Source: Peptococcaceae bacterium (GTDB lineage: Bacteria > Bacillota > UBA994). Taken from it: 32,449 bases of DNA. The translations under genes and the position numbers were made by a program. The notes beneath the pieces were generated by a model that was not told the DNA's origin, made no database searches, and saw only the letters and a program-made list of their open reading frames with translations. Location of the stretch: the NCBI GenBank assembly GCA_018334055.1, contig JAGXSS010000021.1:1-32449 (forward strand). Reading direction: 5' to 3'. Shown in pieces: positions 8,558 to 15,710 of the stretch. Each line of letters begins with the position of its first letter. Position 1 is the stretch's first letter.

Positions 8558-9460
8558 ATGAAAATGATGCGTGTTGTTCTCATCGCCCTTATTCCCGTAA
8601 CACTGGCCGCTCTGTGGTTCTTTAGGCTACCGGCTCTGCTCTTATTAGTGGTGAGTGTGGCGTCGGCGGTCGGCAGTGAGGCCCTGTGGCAATATGTGCA
8701 GAAGAAGCCCCTGAAGATTAAGGACCTCAGCGCAGTAGTGACGGGGCTTTTGTTTGGCCTGGGTCTTTCTCCTTCCTTGCCCCTCTACATTGCGGCCATT
8801 GGCGCGGCCTTTGCCATCATCGTCGGCAAGCAGCTCTTTGGCGGCTACGGTAAGAATATCTTTAACCCGGCCATTCTCGGGCGTCTGTTTATCGTCCTCG
8901 CCTTCCCCGGTACCATGCGCCCGTGGCTTATGCCGGTGGATTTAACCACAGCCGCCACCCCACTTCAGATATTTCGGGCCGAAGGTACTATGGCCCCACT
9001 CCTCGACCTCTTCACCGGGCTGGTGCCGGGTTCGGTGGGTGAGACTTCGGTGCTCGCCCTTCTCATCGGTTTTGCTTGGTTGGTGTATAAAAATATAGCC
9101 AACTGGCGCATACCCGCGGCCATTGCTGCAGCGGTGACCGCCATCGCCATCATCGCTGGGCAGGACCCACTCTTTCATCTCTTTTCGGGAAGCCTGCTGC
9201 TAGGGGCCCTCTTCATGGCCACCGACCCCATCACCGCACCGCGCAGTCAAATTGGGAGATGGATTTTTGGGGCGGGTATCGGCGTTGGCATCATGCTCAT
9301 GCGTTTCTATAGCCCCCTGCCCGAGGGCACGAGTTTCGCCATCTTGGGGTTAAATGCCGCCGTTCCGCTCATCAATCGCTACACCATGCCGAAGAAAAAG
9401 CCCACCCCTGCTAAGCCCAAGGCCGTTCAACCGACGAAGGAAGGAGGGGCACAGAGTTGA
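8558..9460 (+). CDS. RnfD/NqrB-family membrane flavoprotein (orphan)
   Basis: A 300-residue integral membrane protein with about eight to ten predicted helices. It shows RnfD/NqrB hallmarks: DLSAVVTGLLFGLGLSP near residue 56, GGYGKNIFNPAILGR near 95, and VDLTTAATPLQ near 127, where Thr134 is in the position of the covalent-FMN threonine (S/TGAT-like, here TAAT). Rnf and Nqr complexes couple ferredoxin or NADH oxidation to ion pumping, but no other Rnf subunit is encoded here, so this copy stands alone. The ATG at 8558 is chosen because ATGGAGG at 8544-8550 precedes it; the reading frame extends further upstream without a ribosome site. The C-terminus is lysine/proline rich. Confidence 0.85.
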   Translation: MKMMRVVLIALIPVTLAALWFFRLPALLLLVVSVASAVGSEALWQYVQKKPLKIKDLSAVVTGLLFGLGLSPSLPLYIAAIGAAFAIIVGKQLFGGYGKNIFNPAILGRLFIVLAFPGTMRPWLMPVDLTTAATPLQIFRAEGTMAPLLDLFTGLVPGSVGETSVLALLIGFAWLVYKNIANWRIPAAIAAAVTAIAIIAGQDPLFHLFSGSLLLGALFMATDPITAPRSQIGRWIFGAGIGVGIMLMRFYSPLPEGTSFAILGLNAAVPLINRYTMPKKKPTPAKPKAVQPTKEGGAQS

Positions 9461-9618
9461 GCATCAGTAAGACGCGTGGTATTTTGTACAAACTGGCGCG
9501 CATTCTAGGCGACGTGCAGGCAGTCAGCAGCGGCAGTCCTAAAAAAATGGCCAAACGTGTTGGCCGACGCATCGTTGGTCGGGCCGCGGGCCGGGCCATG
9601 GGCAAGTTGTTTAAATAA
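9457..9618 (+). CDS. Small basic protein of 53 residues, unknown function
   Basis: TTG start overlapping the stop of the rnfD-like gene (TTGA), with AAGGAGG at 9441-9447 as ribosome site. It ends at the TAA at 9616-9618. The product is strongly basic: an N-terminal SISKTRGILYKLARILGD helix-like segment followed by an Arg/Gly/Ala-rich tail (KRVGRRIVGRAAGRAMGKL). I have an impression of similar short proteins in Firmicutes but no function is known to me. Translational coupling suggests it is made together with the RnfD-like protein. The positive charge suggests nucleic-acid or membrane-surface contact; that is inference. Confidence 0.68.
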   Translation: MSISKTRGILYKLARILGDVQAVSSGSPKKMAKRVGRRIVGRAAGRAMGKLFK

Positions 9619-9709
9619 CTTGCCTGCCTGAAACACTGTACCAATGAATCGATTGAGCCATGCAACATGAAAGCTTGATTCCACTGAAAGGAACACCCCC
9701 TTTGTCGGG

Positions 9710-9752
9710 GGTCGGCGTGCCATGTCACGCCGCTACAAAAAGCCGGCGACTG
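9710..9752. repeat. Dispersed palindromic repeat, copy A
   Basis: Bases 9710-9736 match 21470-21496 in 26 of 27 positions and contain GGCGTG...CACGCC inverted arms. The adjoining bases up to 9750 include AAAAGCCGGCGAC, shared with copies at 14703 and 21409. Confidence 0.7.
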
Positions 9753-9847
9753 CCACAAGTGATATTCCCCTTTGTCCACATAGGACCTGCCCGAGGCGTG
9801 CACGAATTTATAAGCCCAAGGATTTCGCGATTTAGGAGGTATGCTAG

Positions 9848-10234
9848 ATGCCACATCGGTGGGTTGACCTCTCCGGCGGCGACAGGCTGCAGCTTAAAGC
9901 ATCGCTGCTCACCGGTTCCCTCAGTGTGTACTTGGTGGAAAGTGGGCGAGAGAGACTCAAGATGGCCGAGATTCTGCCAACTGGACAAATAGCGGGCAAG
10001 GAGCTTAAAGAGCACCTAGCGGAGCTGGCCCCTATTATCTCCATGCCCCCCAATGCGGTGGTCGGAGAGGCCCGGTTCATGCACAACAGGCAGCAAGTGG
10101 TCGTACGCAATCAGTTGGTCGGTCGGGAAGGGGCCGAGAACTTTCGGCATCGAATGTACCTAGCTTTGGGTTTTGGGCTGACGAGGATTACCGTGTACCG
10201 CGACGGCATCGAAATCTTTGACTGGACCGGATAA
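9848..10234 (+). CDS. Hypothetical protein, 128 residues
   Basis: The ATG at 9848 follows TTAGGAGGT at 9832-9840, an ideal ribosome site, so this is a real gene. The product is soluble looking with no signal peptide or membrane helix. It begins WVDLSGGDRLQLKASLLTGSLSVYLVESG, has a central MPPNAVVGEARF segment and ends LGFGLTRITVYRDGIEIFDWTG. The alternating hydrophobic pattern suggests a mostly beta fold. I do not recognise the family. It stands between the RnfD pair and the thiamin riboswitch and is flanked on both sides by repeat copies, so it is probably its own transcription unit. Confidence 0.72.
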   Translation: MPHRWVDLSGGDRLQLKASLLTGSLSVYLVESGRERLKMAEILPTGQIAGKELKEHLAELAPIISMPPNAVVGEARFMHNRQQVVVRNQLVGREGAENFRHRMYLALGFGLTRITVYRDGIEIFDWTG

Positions 10235-10278
10235 CACGCCTTGCTCTTGTTCGCAAGCTGGCATAGGGTGCTGCCCTT

Positions 10279-10295
10279 GTAGCGCCGGCACAAAG
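10279..10295. repeat. Dispersed palindromic repeat, fragment B
   Basis: Seventeen bases (TGTAGCGCCGGCACAAA) match 21394-21410 in 16 positions. This is the left part of the hairpin unit seen in full at 21394-21430. Confidence 0.5.
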
Positions 10296-10316
10296 TGGAC
10301 ATGCCCGCTTTCACCC

Positions 10317-10345
10317 TTGCAATTGTCCGCGGTCTGGCATAGAAT
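10317..10345 (+). promoter_or_regulatory. Sigma-A promoter of the thi operon
   Basis: TTGCAA (10317-10322), a 17-bp spacer, then TAGAAT (10340-10345), about 25 bp upstream of the riboswitch aptamer. Spacing and position are ideal. Confidence 0.78.
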
Positions 10346-10368
10346 AAATATAGAGTGCAATTAAATAG

Positions 10369-10466
10369 CGAGCGGGGGAGCTGGAGAGGCCGGCTGAGAT
10401 AGAGAACCTAGGAGTTCTTTGACCCTTTACCTGATCTGGGTAATGCCAGCGGAGGGAAGTGCCATA
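10369..10466 (+). promoter_or_regulatory. TPP riboswitch (THI element)
   Basis: The conserved blocks are all present in order: GCGGGGGAGC, GGCTGAGA near 10391, GACCCTTTACCTGATCTGGG near 10421-10440 and TAATGCCAGCGGAGGGAAG at 10441-10459. It precedes a terminator and five thiamin genes. TPP binding is expected to favour the terminator and shut off thiW-thiD-thiM-thiE-thiC. Confidence 0.97.
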
Positions 10467-10475
10467 GTTTATTTT

Positions 10476-10510
10476 GACGAGCACGCCCAGCGCGGTGCTC
10501 GTCTTTATTT
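10476..10510 (+). terminator. Riboswitch expression-platform terminator
   Basis: The stem GACGAGCAC (10476-10484) pairs with GTGCTCGTC (10495-10503) and is followed by TTTATTT. It lies between the TPP aptamer and the thiW ribosome site, the expected place for transcriptional attenuation. Confidence 0.9.
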
Positions 10511-10532
10511 GCTAAAAAAAGGAGGCTAGCAG

Positions 10533-11033
10533 ATGAATTTAAAAAAACTTACCATTGCTGCCCTGCTCATCGCCCTGGGCACAATGGCCGCCTCAACGAT
10601 TGTCTTCCCCTTCGCGGGGGCGAGGCTGTTTCCCGTGCAGCATGCCATCAACGTGGTGGCGGCAGTCTTGCTTGGGCCGCTCTACAGCGTGCTCACCGCC
10701 TTTGGTATTTCTCTCCTGCGCAACTTACTTGGCACCGGTTCGCTTTTGGCTTTTCCCGGCAGTATGATTGGGGCCTTTCTCGCTGCTTGGGTCTACCAAA
10801 AAACACATTGCAAGTTAAAGGCCGTCCTCGGTGAGGTAATGGGCACGGGGGTATTAGGCGCGGCCCTGGCCTTCCCGGTCGCCCGCTTTCTCTTAGGGCG
10901 TGATGTAGCCGCCTATGCCTTTGTCATCCCCTTCATTCTGAGCAGTCTGGCTGGGTCTGTGGTCGCCTATGTTGTGGTGATTAGCTTAAGCGACCGACTC
11001 CTAGCCCAGATGGGCCTCCGGGAGAAAGCTTGA
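10533..11033 (+). CDS. thiW: ThiW, ECF transporter S component for thiazole precursor
   Basis: A 166-residue membrane protein with about five to six helices. It begins KKLTIAALLIALGTMAASTIVFPFAGARLFPVQHAINVVAAVLLGP, the pattern of ThiW, the substrate-specific component of energy-coupling-factor importers thought to bring in hydroxyethylthiazole. The ATG at 10533 follows AAAAAAAGGAGG. It is the first gene after the TPP riboswitch, and the next genes include thiM, the kinase for that substrate, which supports the assignment. The shared ECF ATPases and T component must be encoded elsewhere. Confidence 0.92.
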   Translation: MNLKKLTIAALLIALGTMAASTIVFPFAGARLFPVQHAINVVAAVLLGPLYSVLTAFGISLLRNLLGTGSLLAFPGSMIGAFLAAWVYQKTHCKLKAVLGEVMGTGVLGAALAFPVARFLLGRDVAAYAFVIPFILSSLAGSVVAYVVVISLSDRLLAQMGLREKA

Positions 11034-11845
11034 TGCAGACCGCCCTCACTATCGCCGGTTCAGACTCTAGCGGCGGGGCCGGTCTTCAGGCCGACCTTAA
11101 GACTTTTGCCGCTCACGGGGTCTTTGGCCTCTGTGTGGTTACGGCGGTGACCGCGCAAAACACGGTCGGGGTCTTTGCGGTGGAGGACATTTCGTGCGCC
11201 TGCATTTTGGCGCAGCTTGCGGCCGTCTATGCCGACATACCGGTGCATGCCGTAAAAATCGGCATGGTGTCGCGGCGGGAGACTATTATCGCCTTAGCCG
11301 AGTCGCTCCCTAGCTACCGGCCCCTCCATGTCGTGCTCGACCCAGTCATGATCTCCAAGAGCGGGTTCTATCTTTTGCAGGCGGACGCCATCGAGGTGCT
11401 TAAAGCGCTGCTTCTGCCGCTGGCCGACCTCGTGACCCCCAATATCCCCGAGGCCGCAGAGCTTACGGGGCAGAGCATTCATTCCCTCGCCGACATGGAG
11501 CAAGCCGCCAGGCAGATAGTTGCGCTTGGTGCCAAGGCGGCTCTTATCAAGGGCGGCCATCTGTCCGGCGAGGCCGTGGATGTCCTTTATGATGGGCAGA
11601 GCTTCCGCCACTTTGTTAGTCCTCGCATCAATACCCCGCACACTCATGGCACAGGCTGCACTTTGTCGGCGGCCATCGCCGCTAATTTAGCGCAGGGACT
11701 ACCCTTGGGGCGGGCGGTGGAATTGGCGAAGACGTACACAAGCGGGGCCATCGCCCACGGGTTCGCCCTAGGGCGGGGGGTGGGGCCGACCCATCATTTC
11801 TATGACCTCTATAAAAGAGCCGGCATAAAGGATAGCAGCAACTAG
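11033..11845 (+). CDS. thiD: ThiD, HMP/HMP-phosphate kinase
   Basis: A 270-residue ribokinase-fold enzyme that phosphorylates hydroxymethylpyrimidine and its monophosphate to the diphosphate used by ThiE. Motifs: AGSDSSGGAGLQADLKTFAAHG at the N-terminus, DPVMISKSG near residue 102, TPNIPEAAELTG, ALIKGGH and the C-terminal anion-hole HGTGCTLSAAIAANLA. The ATG at 11033 overlaps the thiW stop (TGATG), so it is translationally coupled. Length is typical of the family. Confidence 0.96.
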   Translation: MQTALTIAGSDSSGGAGLQADLKTFAAHGVFGLCVVTAVTAQNTVGVFAVEDISCACILAQLAAVYADIPVHAVKIGMVSRRETIIALAESLPSYRPLHVVLDPVMISKSGFYLLQADAIEVLKALLLPLADLVTPNIPEAAELTGQSIHSLADMEQAARQIVALGAKAALIKGGHLSGEAVDVLYDGQSFRHFVSPRINTPHTHGTGCTLSAAIAANLAQGLPLGRAVELAKTYTSGAIAHGFALGRGVGPTHHFYDLYKRAGIKDSSN

Positions 11846-11857
11846 GGAGGTAGCGGC

Positions 11858-12670
11858 ATGGAATTTATTGACCAATTGTCGGGAGTTTTAAGCCAAGTGC
11901 GGGCCAAGCGGCCGCTAGTACATCAAATTACCAACTACGTGAGTGTCAACGATTGCGCCAATATCGTCCTCGCCTATGGCGGGGCCCCCGTGATGGCCGA
12001 TGATGCCGAAGAGGTGGTGGAGATGGTGTCCATCGCCTCGGTTTTGGTTTTAAACATCGGCACCCTCAATTCGCGCACCATCCAGGCCATGCTTCTCGCG
12101 GGGCAAGAGGCCAATGCCAGGGGTATTCCCGTGGTGCTCGACCCGGTTGGTGTCGGAGCGACCAGGTTGCGCACTGACACCGCCCAGCGGATTATGACCG
12201 AAATTAAGCTGGCCGTCATTCGGGGCAATGCCAGCGAAATCGCCGTGCTGGCGGGCGAAATAGCGGCTACGCGCGGGGTTGACGCCGGCAGTACCGCGGG
12301 CAACACCATGCTGCTCGGGCAGGAGTTGGCCACGAGGCTCGGTGCTGTGGTCGCCATAACCGGGGCGCAGGACATCATCACCGACGGTTGTCGCACCATC
12401 CTCTGCGACAACGGCCATCCTCTGCTCACGCGGGTTACCGGGACGGGATGCATGGTCTCGGCCTTGGTCGGTGCCGGCGTGGGAGTTACCGAGGACTACT
12501 TACTGGCGGCGGCCGCCGGCCTTGTCAGCATGGGTTTGGCCGGCGAGTATGCAGCCGAGGCCAGCAGTTACGGCAACTTGGGGGCCTTTAGGAGCCATAT
12601 TATTGACTTTATAGGTAATATTGCCCCCTCGCACATCTTGGCTGGAGCCAGGATCCATGTTCATGCCTAG
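11858..12670 (+). CDS. thiM: ThiM, hydroxyethylthiazole kinase
   Basis: A 270-residue kinase that phosphorylates the thiazole alcohol, supplying the second substrate for ThiE. Motifs: RPLVHQITNYVSVNDCANIVLAYGGAPVM, the VLDPVGVGATRLR loop, RGNASEIAVLAG and the catalytic GTGCMVSALVGA. The ATG at 11858 has GGGAGG at 11845-11850 as ribosome site. No thiazole synthesis genes (thiG, thiS, thiF, thiH) occur in the window, so this locus salvages imported thiazole together with ThiW. Confidence 0.96.
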   Translation: MEFIDQLSGVLSQVRAKRPLVHQITNYVSVNDCANIVLAYGGAPVMADDAEEVVEMVSIASVLVLNIGTLNSRTIQAMLLAGQEANARGIPVVLDPVGVGATRLRTDTAQRIMTEIKLAVIRGNASEIAVLAGEIAATRGVDAGSTAGNTMLLGQELATRLGAVVAITGAQDIITDGCRTILCDNGHPLLTRVTGTGCMVSALVGAGVGVTEDYLLAAAAGLVSMGLAGEYAAEASSYGNLGAFRSHIIDFIGNIAPSHILAGARIHVHA

Positions 12671-13304
12671 AACAGGGGATTATTCTCTGTACTTGGTCAC
12701 CGATGCCGAGCTCATCGGCACGCGGGACTTGTTGTCCTGTGTGCGCGCGGCCATCGCCGGGGGTGTGAGCATGGTGCAGCTGCGCGAGAAAAACCGAACG
12801 GCGCGAGAGTTCTACCACTTGGCGCAAACCGTGCGGGAAACTACCTCGGCGCTAGATGTGCCTCTCATCATCAATGACCGCCTGGACATCGCCCTGGCCA
12901 TGAACGCCGACGGGGTGCACCTAGGGCAAAATGATCTGCCGGCGGGGGTGGCTCGCCACCTTCTTGGTGCCGGCAAAATTATGGGCATCTCTGCGGCGAC
13001 CATGCCGGAGGCCGTAGCCGCGGCAAGGCAAGGGGCGAGTTATGTCGGAGTGGGGGCGGTGTTTCCCACCACCACAAAAGGTAATGTGCGTGCTGTCACC
13101 CTAGCCCAGCTTGCGGCCATCAAACAAGTGTTGGCCATACCGGTGCTGGCCATTGGGGGCATCACCGTGCATAATGCCCCGGAAGTGCTCCGTACCGGCG
13201 TCGACGGCATCTGTGTGGCGAAGGCCATCTTAGGAGAAGAAAACATTATACAGGCGGCAAGCCAACTTAGGAAGCTACTGCCGCACAAGGAGGAATTGAT
13301 ATGA
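12657..13304 (+). CDS. thiE: ThiE, thiamin-phosphate synthase
   Basis: A 215-residue TIM-barrel enzyme joining HMP diphosphate and thiazole phosphate into thiamin phosphate. Motifs: YLVTDAELIG, GVSMVQLREKNRTAREF, LIINDRLDIALAMNADGVHLGQNDLP, GASYVGVGAVFPTTTKGN and a final AIGGIT block. The start is uncertain: ATG 12657 and ATG 12663 are both possible, either one inside the end of thiM (stop at 12670). An upstream TTG at 12621 would overlap thiM more and has no ribosome site. Overlap points to coupled translation. Confidence 0.95.
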   Translation: MFMPRTGDYSLYLVTDAELIGTRDLLSCVRAAIAGGVSMVQLREKNRTAREFYHLAQTVRETTSALDVPLIINDRLDIALAMNADGVHLGQNDLPAGVARHLLGAGKIMGISAATMPEAVAAARQGASYVGVGAVFPTTTKGNVRAVTLAQLAAIKQVLAIPVLAIGGITVHNAPEVLRTGVDGICVAKAILGEENIIQAASQLRKLLPHKEELI

Positions 13305-14560
13305 CGCAGCTAGAATGGGCCCGTCAGGGCATAGTGACCCCCCAGATGGAGGCGGCCGCCCAGCGCGAAGGCCTTGCCGCCGAAGATTTACGCATCAAAA
13401 TTGCCGCGGGGACGGTGGTCTTGCCGGCGAACAAAAACCATCCCCACCTTACACCCATAGCGGTGGGGAAGGGGCTTACCACCAAGGTGAACGCCAACAT
13501 CGGCACCTCAGAAGCGTATCCTCATCTGGCACCGGAGCTGGCCAAATTAGAGGCGGCTCTAAAAGCGGGCGCGCATGCCATCATGGACCTCAGCACCGGA
13601 GGGGACATCGACCGCATCCGGCAAGAAATTATCGAGAGCTGCGCGGTAATGGTCGGTACCGTACCGCTGTACCAAGTGATGGTGGAAGCCCAAAGGCAAA
13701 ACCGGAACATGGGGGAGATAACCAGCGACGATTTTTTTGCCGGCGTCCGCAAGCATTGTCAGGACGGCGCCGATTTTATCACTGTGCACTGCGGCGTCAC
13801 CAGAGAGGTCGTGGCCCTCCTCCGGGCAGAGGGCCGACTGATGGACATTGTTTCGCGCGGGGGAGCCTTTTTGGCGCGGTGGATGCTGCACAATAACCGG
13901 CAAAACCCCCTCTTTGCCGAGTTTGACCGTCTGCTCGAAATTGCGCGCGAATATGATGTGGTGCTCAGCCTCGGCGATGGCCTGCGCCCAGGGTGTCTGG
14001 CCGATGCCACCGATGCCGCCCAATTGGCCGAGCTCGTAAACTTAGGAGCGTTAGTCAAGCGAGCGAGGGCAGCAGGGGTGCAAGTAATGGTCGAAGGACC
14101 GGGGCATGTGCCGCTCGACCAAGTCGAGAGCAATGTCAAGCTGGCCAAGACAATTTGTCACGACGCCCCATTCTATGTGCTAGGGCCCCTCGTCACCGAC
14201 ATCGCGCCCGGGTACGACCACATTACGGCGGCTATCGGGGGTGCGCTGGCCGCTTTTCATGGCGCCGACTTTCTTTGCTACGTGACTCCCGCCGAGCATT
14301 TGGGTCTACCTGACATAGATGATGTGCGTACCGGGGTGATGTCCTCGCGCATTGCCGCCCATGCCGCCGATGTCGCCAAGGGCATCAAGGGGGCGCGAGC
14401 GTGGGATGACAAAATGGCCAAGGCGCGAAAAGCCCTAGACTGGGAGGCGCAACTCTCCCTAGCCATAGATTCAGAAACCGCCACCCGCTTTAGGCATGAG
14501 AAAAACGAGCGCCAGGAAGAATGCTGCACCATGTGCGGTCAGTTCTGCGCCTACAAGTAG
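13301..14560 (+). CDS. thiC: ThiC, phosphomethylpyrimidine synthase (short form)
   Basis: A 419-residue radical SAM enzyme converting aminoimidazole ribotide to HMP phosphate. Motifs: KVNANIGTSEAYPHLAPELAKLEAALKAGAHAIMDLSTGGD, FITVHCGVTREV, SLGDGLRPGCLADATDAAQLAEL, QVMVEGPGHVPLDQVESNVKLAK and FLCYVTPAEHLGLP. It lacks the N-terminal extension of long ThiC, like many anaerobe enzymes. The C-terminal cluster reads ECCTMCGQFCAYK, i.e. CX2CX3C if the second cysteine is counted, not the textbook CX2CX4C. ATG 13301 overlaps the thiE stop by 4 bp (ATGA). Riboswitch control argues for ThiC and against the benzimidazole-forming paralog BzaF. Confidence 0.95.
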   Translation: MTQLEWARQGIVTPQMEAAAQREGLAAEDLRIKIAAGTVVLPANKNHPHLTPIAVGKGLTTKVNANIGTSEAYPHLAPELAKLEAALKAGAHAIMDLSTGGDIDRIRQEIIESCAVMVGTVPLYQVMVEAQRQNRNMGEITSDDFFAGVRKHCQDGADFITVHCGVTREVVALLRAEGRLMDIVSRGGAFLARWMLHNNRQNPLFAEFDRLLEIAREYDVVLSLGDGLRPGCLADATDAAQLAELVNLGALVKRARAAGVQVMVEGPGHVPLDQVESNVKLAKTICHDAPFYVLGPLVTDIAPGYDHITAAIGGALAAFHGADFLCYVTPAEHLGLPDIDDVRTGVMSSRIAAHAADVAKGIKGARAWDDKMAKARKALDWEAQLSLAIDSETATRFRHEKNERQEECCTMCGQFCAYK

Positions 14561-14698
14561 AGACGTATGTTTACTGGGGTATGTTTTCTGCAATAGGGAA
14601 TTCCTCAGTTTTGCAAAGTTATTTCCCAGGCACTCATGTGGAGTTTCGCATCCCGCAGCTGGGGCCGTCGAAGATCACCAAGTAGCCGTGGTTGATAC

Positions 14699-14731
14699 CT
14701 GCAAAAGCCGGCGACCTCGTCGGTCCTTGGG
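14699..14731. repeat. Dispersed repeat, copy C
   Basis: Shares GCAAAAGCCGGCGACCTCGT and the following CGG-CC-TGGG pattern with 21404-21435 (few mismatches), and AAAAGCCGGCGAC with copy A. In an intergenic gap, as are the others. Confidence 0.6.
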
Positions 14732-14745
14732 TTACAGCAAGTCGT

Positions 14746-14797
14746 CTGCCGCCTAAGAGGGTGCTTCCGGCCCGACTAGACGGCAGTTTTATTTTTG
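14746..14797 (+). terminator. Possible terminator downstream of thiC
   Basis: CTGCCG (14746-14751) can pair with CGGCAG (14781-14786), with GGG/CCC pairing possible inside the long loop. TTTTATTTTT follows. The stem is short and the loop long, so this is tentative. Confidence 0.4.
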
Positions 14798-14800
14798 GTA

Positions 14801-14829
14801 TTGACAATCGTTATCAGTTGTACTAACAT
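14801..14829 (+). promoter_or_regulatory. Promoter of the nitrogenase-like/importer operon
   Basis: TTGACA (14801-14806, perfect consensus), a 17-bp spacer and TAACAT (14824-14829). A Fur-type operator covers the -35 and spacer. The first gene starts about 90 bp downstream. Confidence 0.82.
14802..14816. promoter_or_regulatory. Fur box overlapping the promoter
   Basis: TGACAATCGTTATCA matches the 7-1-7 Fur consensus TGATAATnATTATCA at 12 of 14 informative bases. It overlaps the -35 element and spacer, so bound Fur would block RNA polymerase when iron is plentiful. It resembles the Zur (TCGTAATnATTACGA) and PerR (TTATAATnATTATAA) consensus less well. Confidence 0.8.
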
Positions 14830-14867
14830 AAAAAGCGCTGGATGCGAATATTTTTTTACATGTGCAT

Positions 14868-14882
14868 TGAGAACGACTATCT
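14868..14882. promoter_or_regulatory. Second, weaker Fur-box-like site in the leader
   Basis: TGAGAACGACTATCT matches the 7-1-7 consensus at 10 of 14 bases and runs on into TTATCATT, about 40 bp after the -10 box. It could be a secondary Fur site. Confidence 0.45.
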
Positions 14883-14926
14883 TTATCATTACAGGGCAGG
14901 GCCCAAATTCTTCGGGGAGGTATGGC

Positions 14927-15694
14927 ATGAGAAAAATTGCGATCTACGGCAAGGGCGGTATAGGCAAGTCGACAACTACATCAAATTTGGCGGCGGCGCT
15001 GGCGGTGCAGGGCGTGCGAGTTATGCAAGTGGGCTGTGACCCCAAGGCCGATTCCACCAAAATTCTTATGGGAGGGAAGAACATACCCACAGTCCTCGAC
15101 AGTATTAAGGCCAAGAAAGACGCCTTGAGTTTGCAGGACATTGTCTTTGCCGGATATGGCGGAGTAATGTGCGTAGAATCCGGCGGACCTCCGCCGGGGG
15201 TGGGGTGTGCCGGGCGCGGCATCATCTCGGCTTTTGAGAAGCTGGCCGAACTGAAGGCCTTTGAAACTCTGCAGCCGGACATAGTCCTGTACGACGTCTT
15301 GGGTGATGTGGTGTGCGGTGGCTTTGCCATGCCGCTGCGCGAAGGGTATGCCCGAGAAGTATACATAGTCACTTCCGGTGAGATGATGTCGCTTTATGCT
15401 GCCAGCAATATCAGCAGCGCGGTCAAGCGGCTCTCGGGCATAGGCTACGCCAGGCTTGGCGGTCTCATCCTCAACGCCAAGGGAGTGGCCGACGAGGTCG
15501 GCCTAGTCGAAAAAGCGGCGACAGAAATAGGCACCTCCATCGTGACCTACATACCGCGTGATGCGCGCGTTCAGTCGGCCGAAAACATGGGCCAGACAGT
15601 AATAGAGGCCTATGGAGTAGGGGGCATGGGGGAGATTTATATGGATTTAGCCAATAAAATCCTCGCTCAGACGCACATAAAGAAAGCAATCTGA
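14927..15694 (+). CDS. NifH-like ATP-dependent reductase (uncharacterised nitrogenase-like family)
   Basis: A 255-residue homodimer-type FeS ATPase of the NifH/BchL/CfbC superfamily. It has Walker A GKGGIGKSTTTSN at residues 9-20, switch region GCDPKADSTK at 36-45, the two dimer-bridging cluster cysteines Cys94 (GVGCAGRG) and Cys130 (DVVCGGFAMP), and Arg97 at the position of the ADP-ribosylated arginine of NifH. It should use ATP to drive electrons into the NifDK-like partner encoded 3 kb downstream. ATG 14927 is preferred to upstream in-frame starts because GGGGAGG at 14915-14921 precedes it and the sequence starts directly with the beta strand MRKIAIYGKGG. It is the first gene of a Fur-box operon with an ABC importer. 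A real nitrogenase is unlikely (see partner genes). Confidence 0.93.
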   Translation: MRKIAIYGKGGIGKSTTTSNLAAALAVQGVRVMQVGCDPKADSTKILMGGKNIPTVLDSIKAKKDALSLQDIVFAGYGGVMCVESGGPPPGVGCAGRGIISAFEKLAELKAFETLQPDIVLYDVLGDVVCGGFAMPLREGYAREVYIVTSGEMMSLYAASNISSAVKRLSGIGYARLGGLILNAKGVADEVGLVEKAATEIGTSIVTYIPRDARVQSAENMGQTVIEAYGVGGMGEIYMDLANKILAQTHIKKAI

Positions 15695-15710
15695 AAGGTG
15701 GTAAGGTGAA

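Larger units (their letters stand above)
14561..14800. other. Gene-free gap between thiC and the nif-like operon
   Basis: No ORF with a ribosome site was found on either strand in this 240-bp stretch. It holds a copy of the dispersed repeat (14699-14731) and a possible terminator (14746-14797). The operon promoter begins at 14801. Confidence 0.6.

Noticed and set aside
9695-9712. Hairpin ACCCCC/GGGGGT as terminator after the RnfD pair
   Set aside because: Only six base pairs and no U-run follows; it merges into the dispersed repeat.
13301-14560. BzaF (5-hydroxybenzimidazole synthase) in place of ThiC
   Set aside because: The gene is the last in a TPP-riboswitch thiamin operon with overlapping thiE, and no B12 riboswitch or cob/bza gene is nearby.
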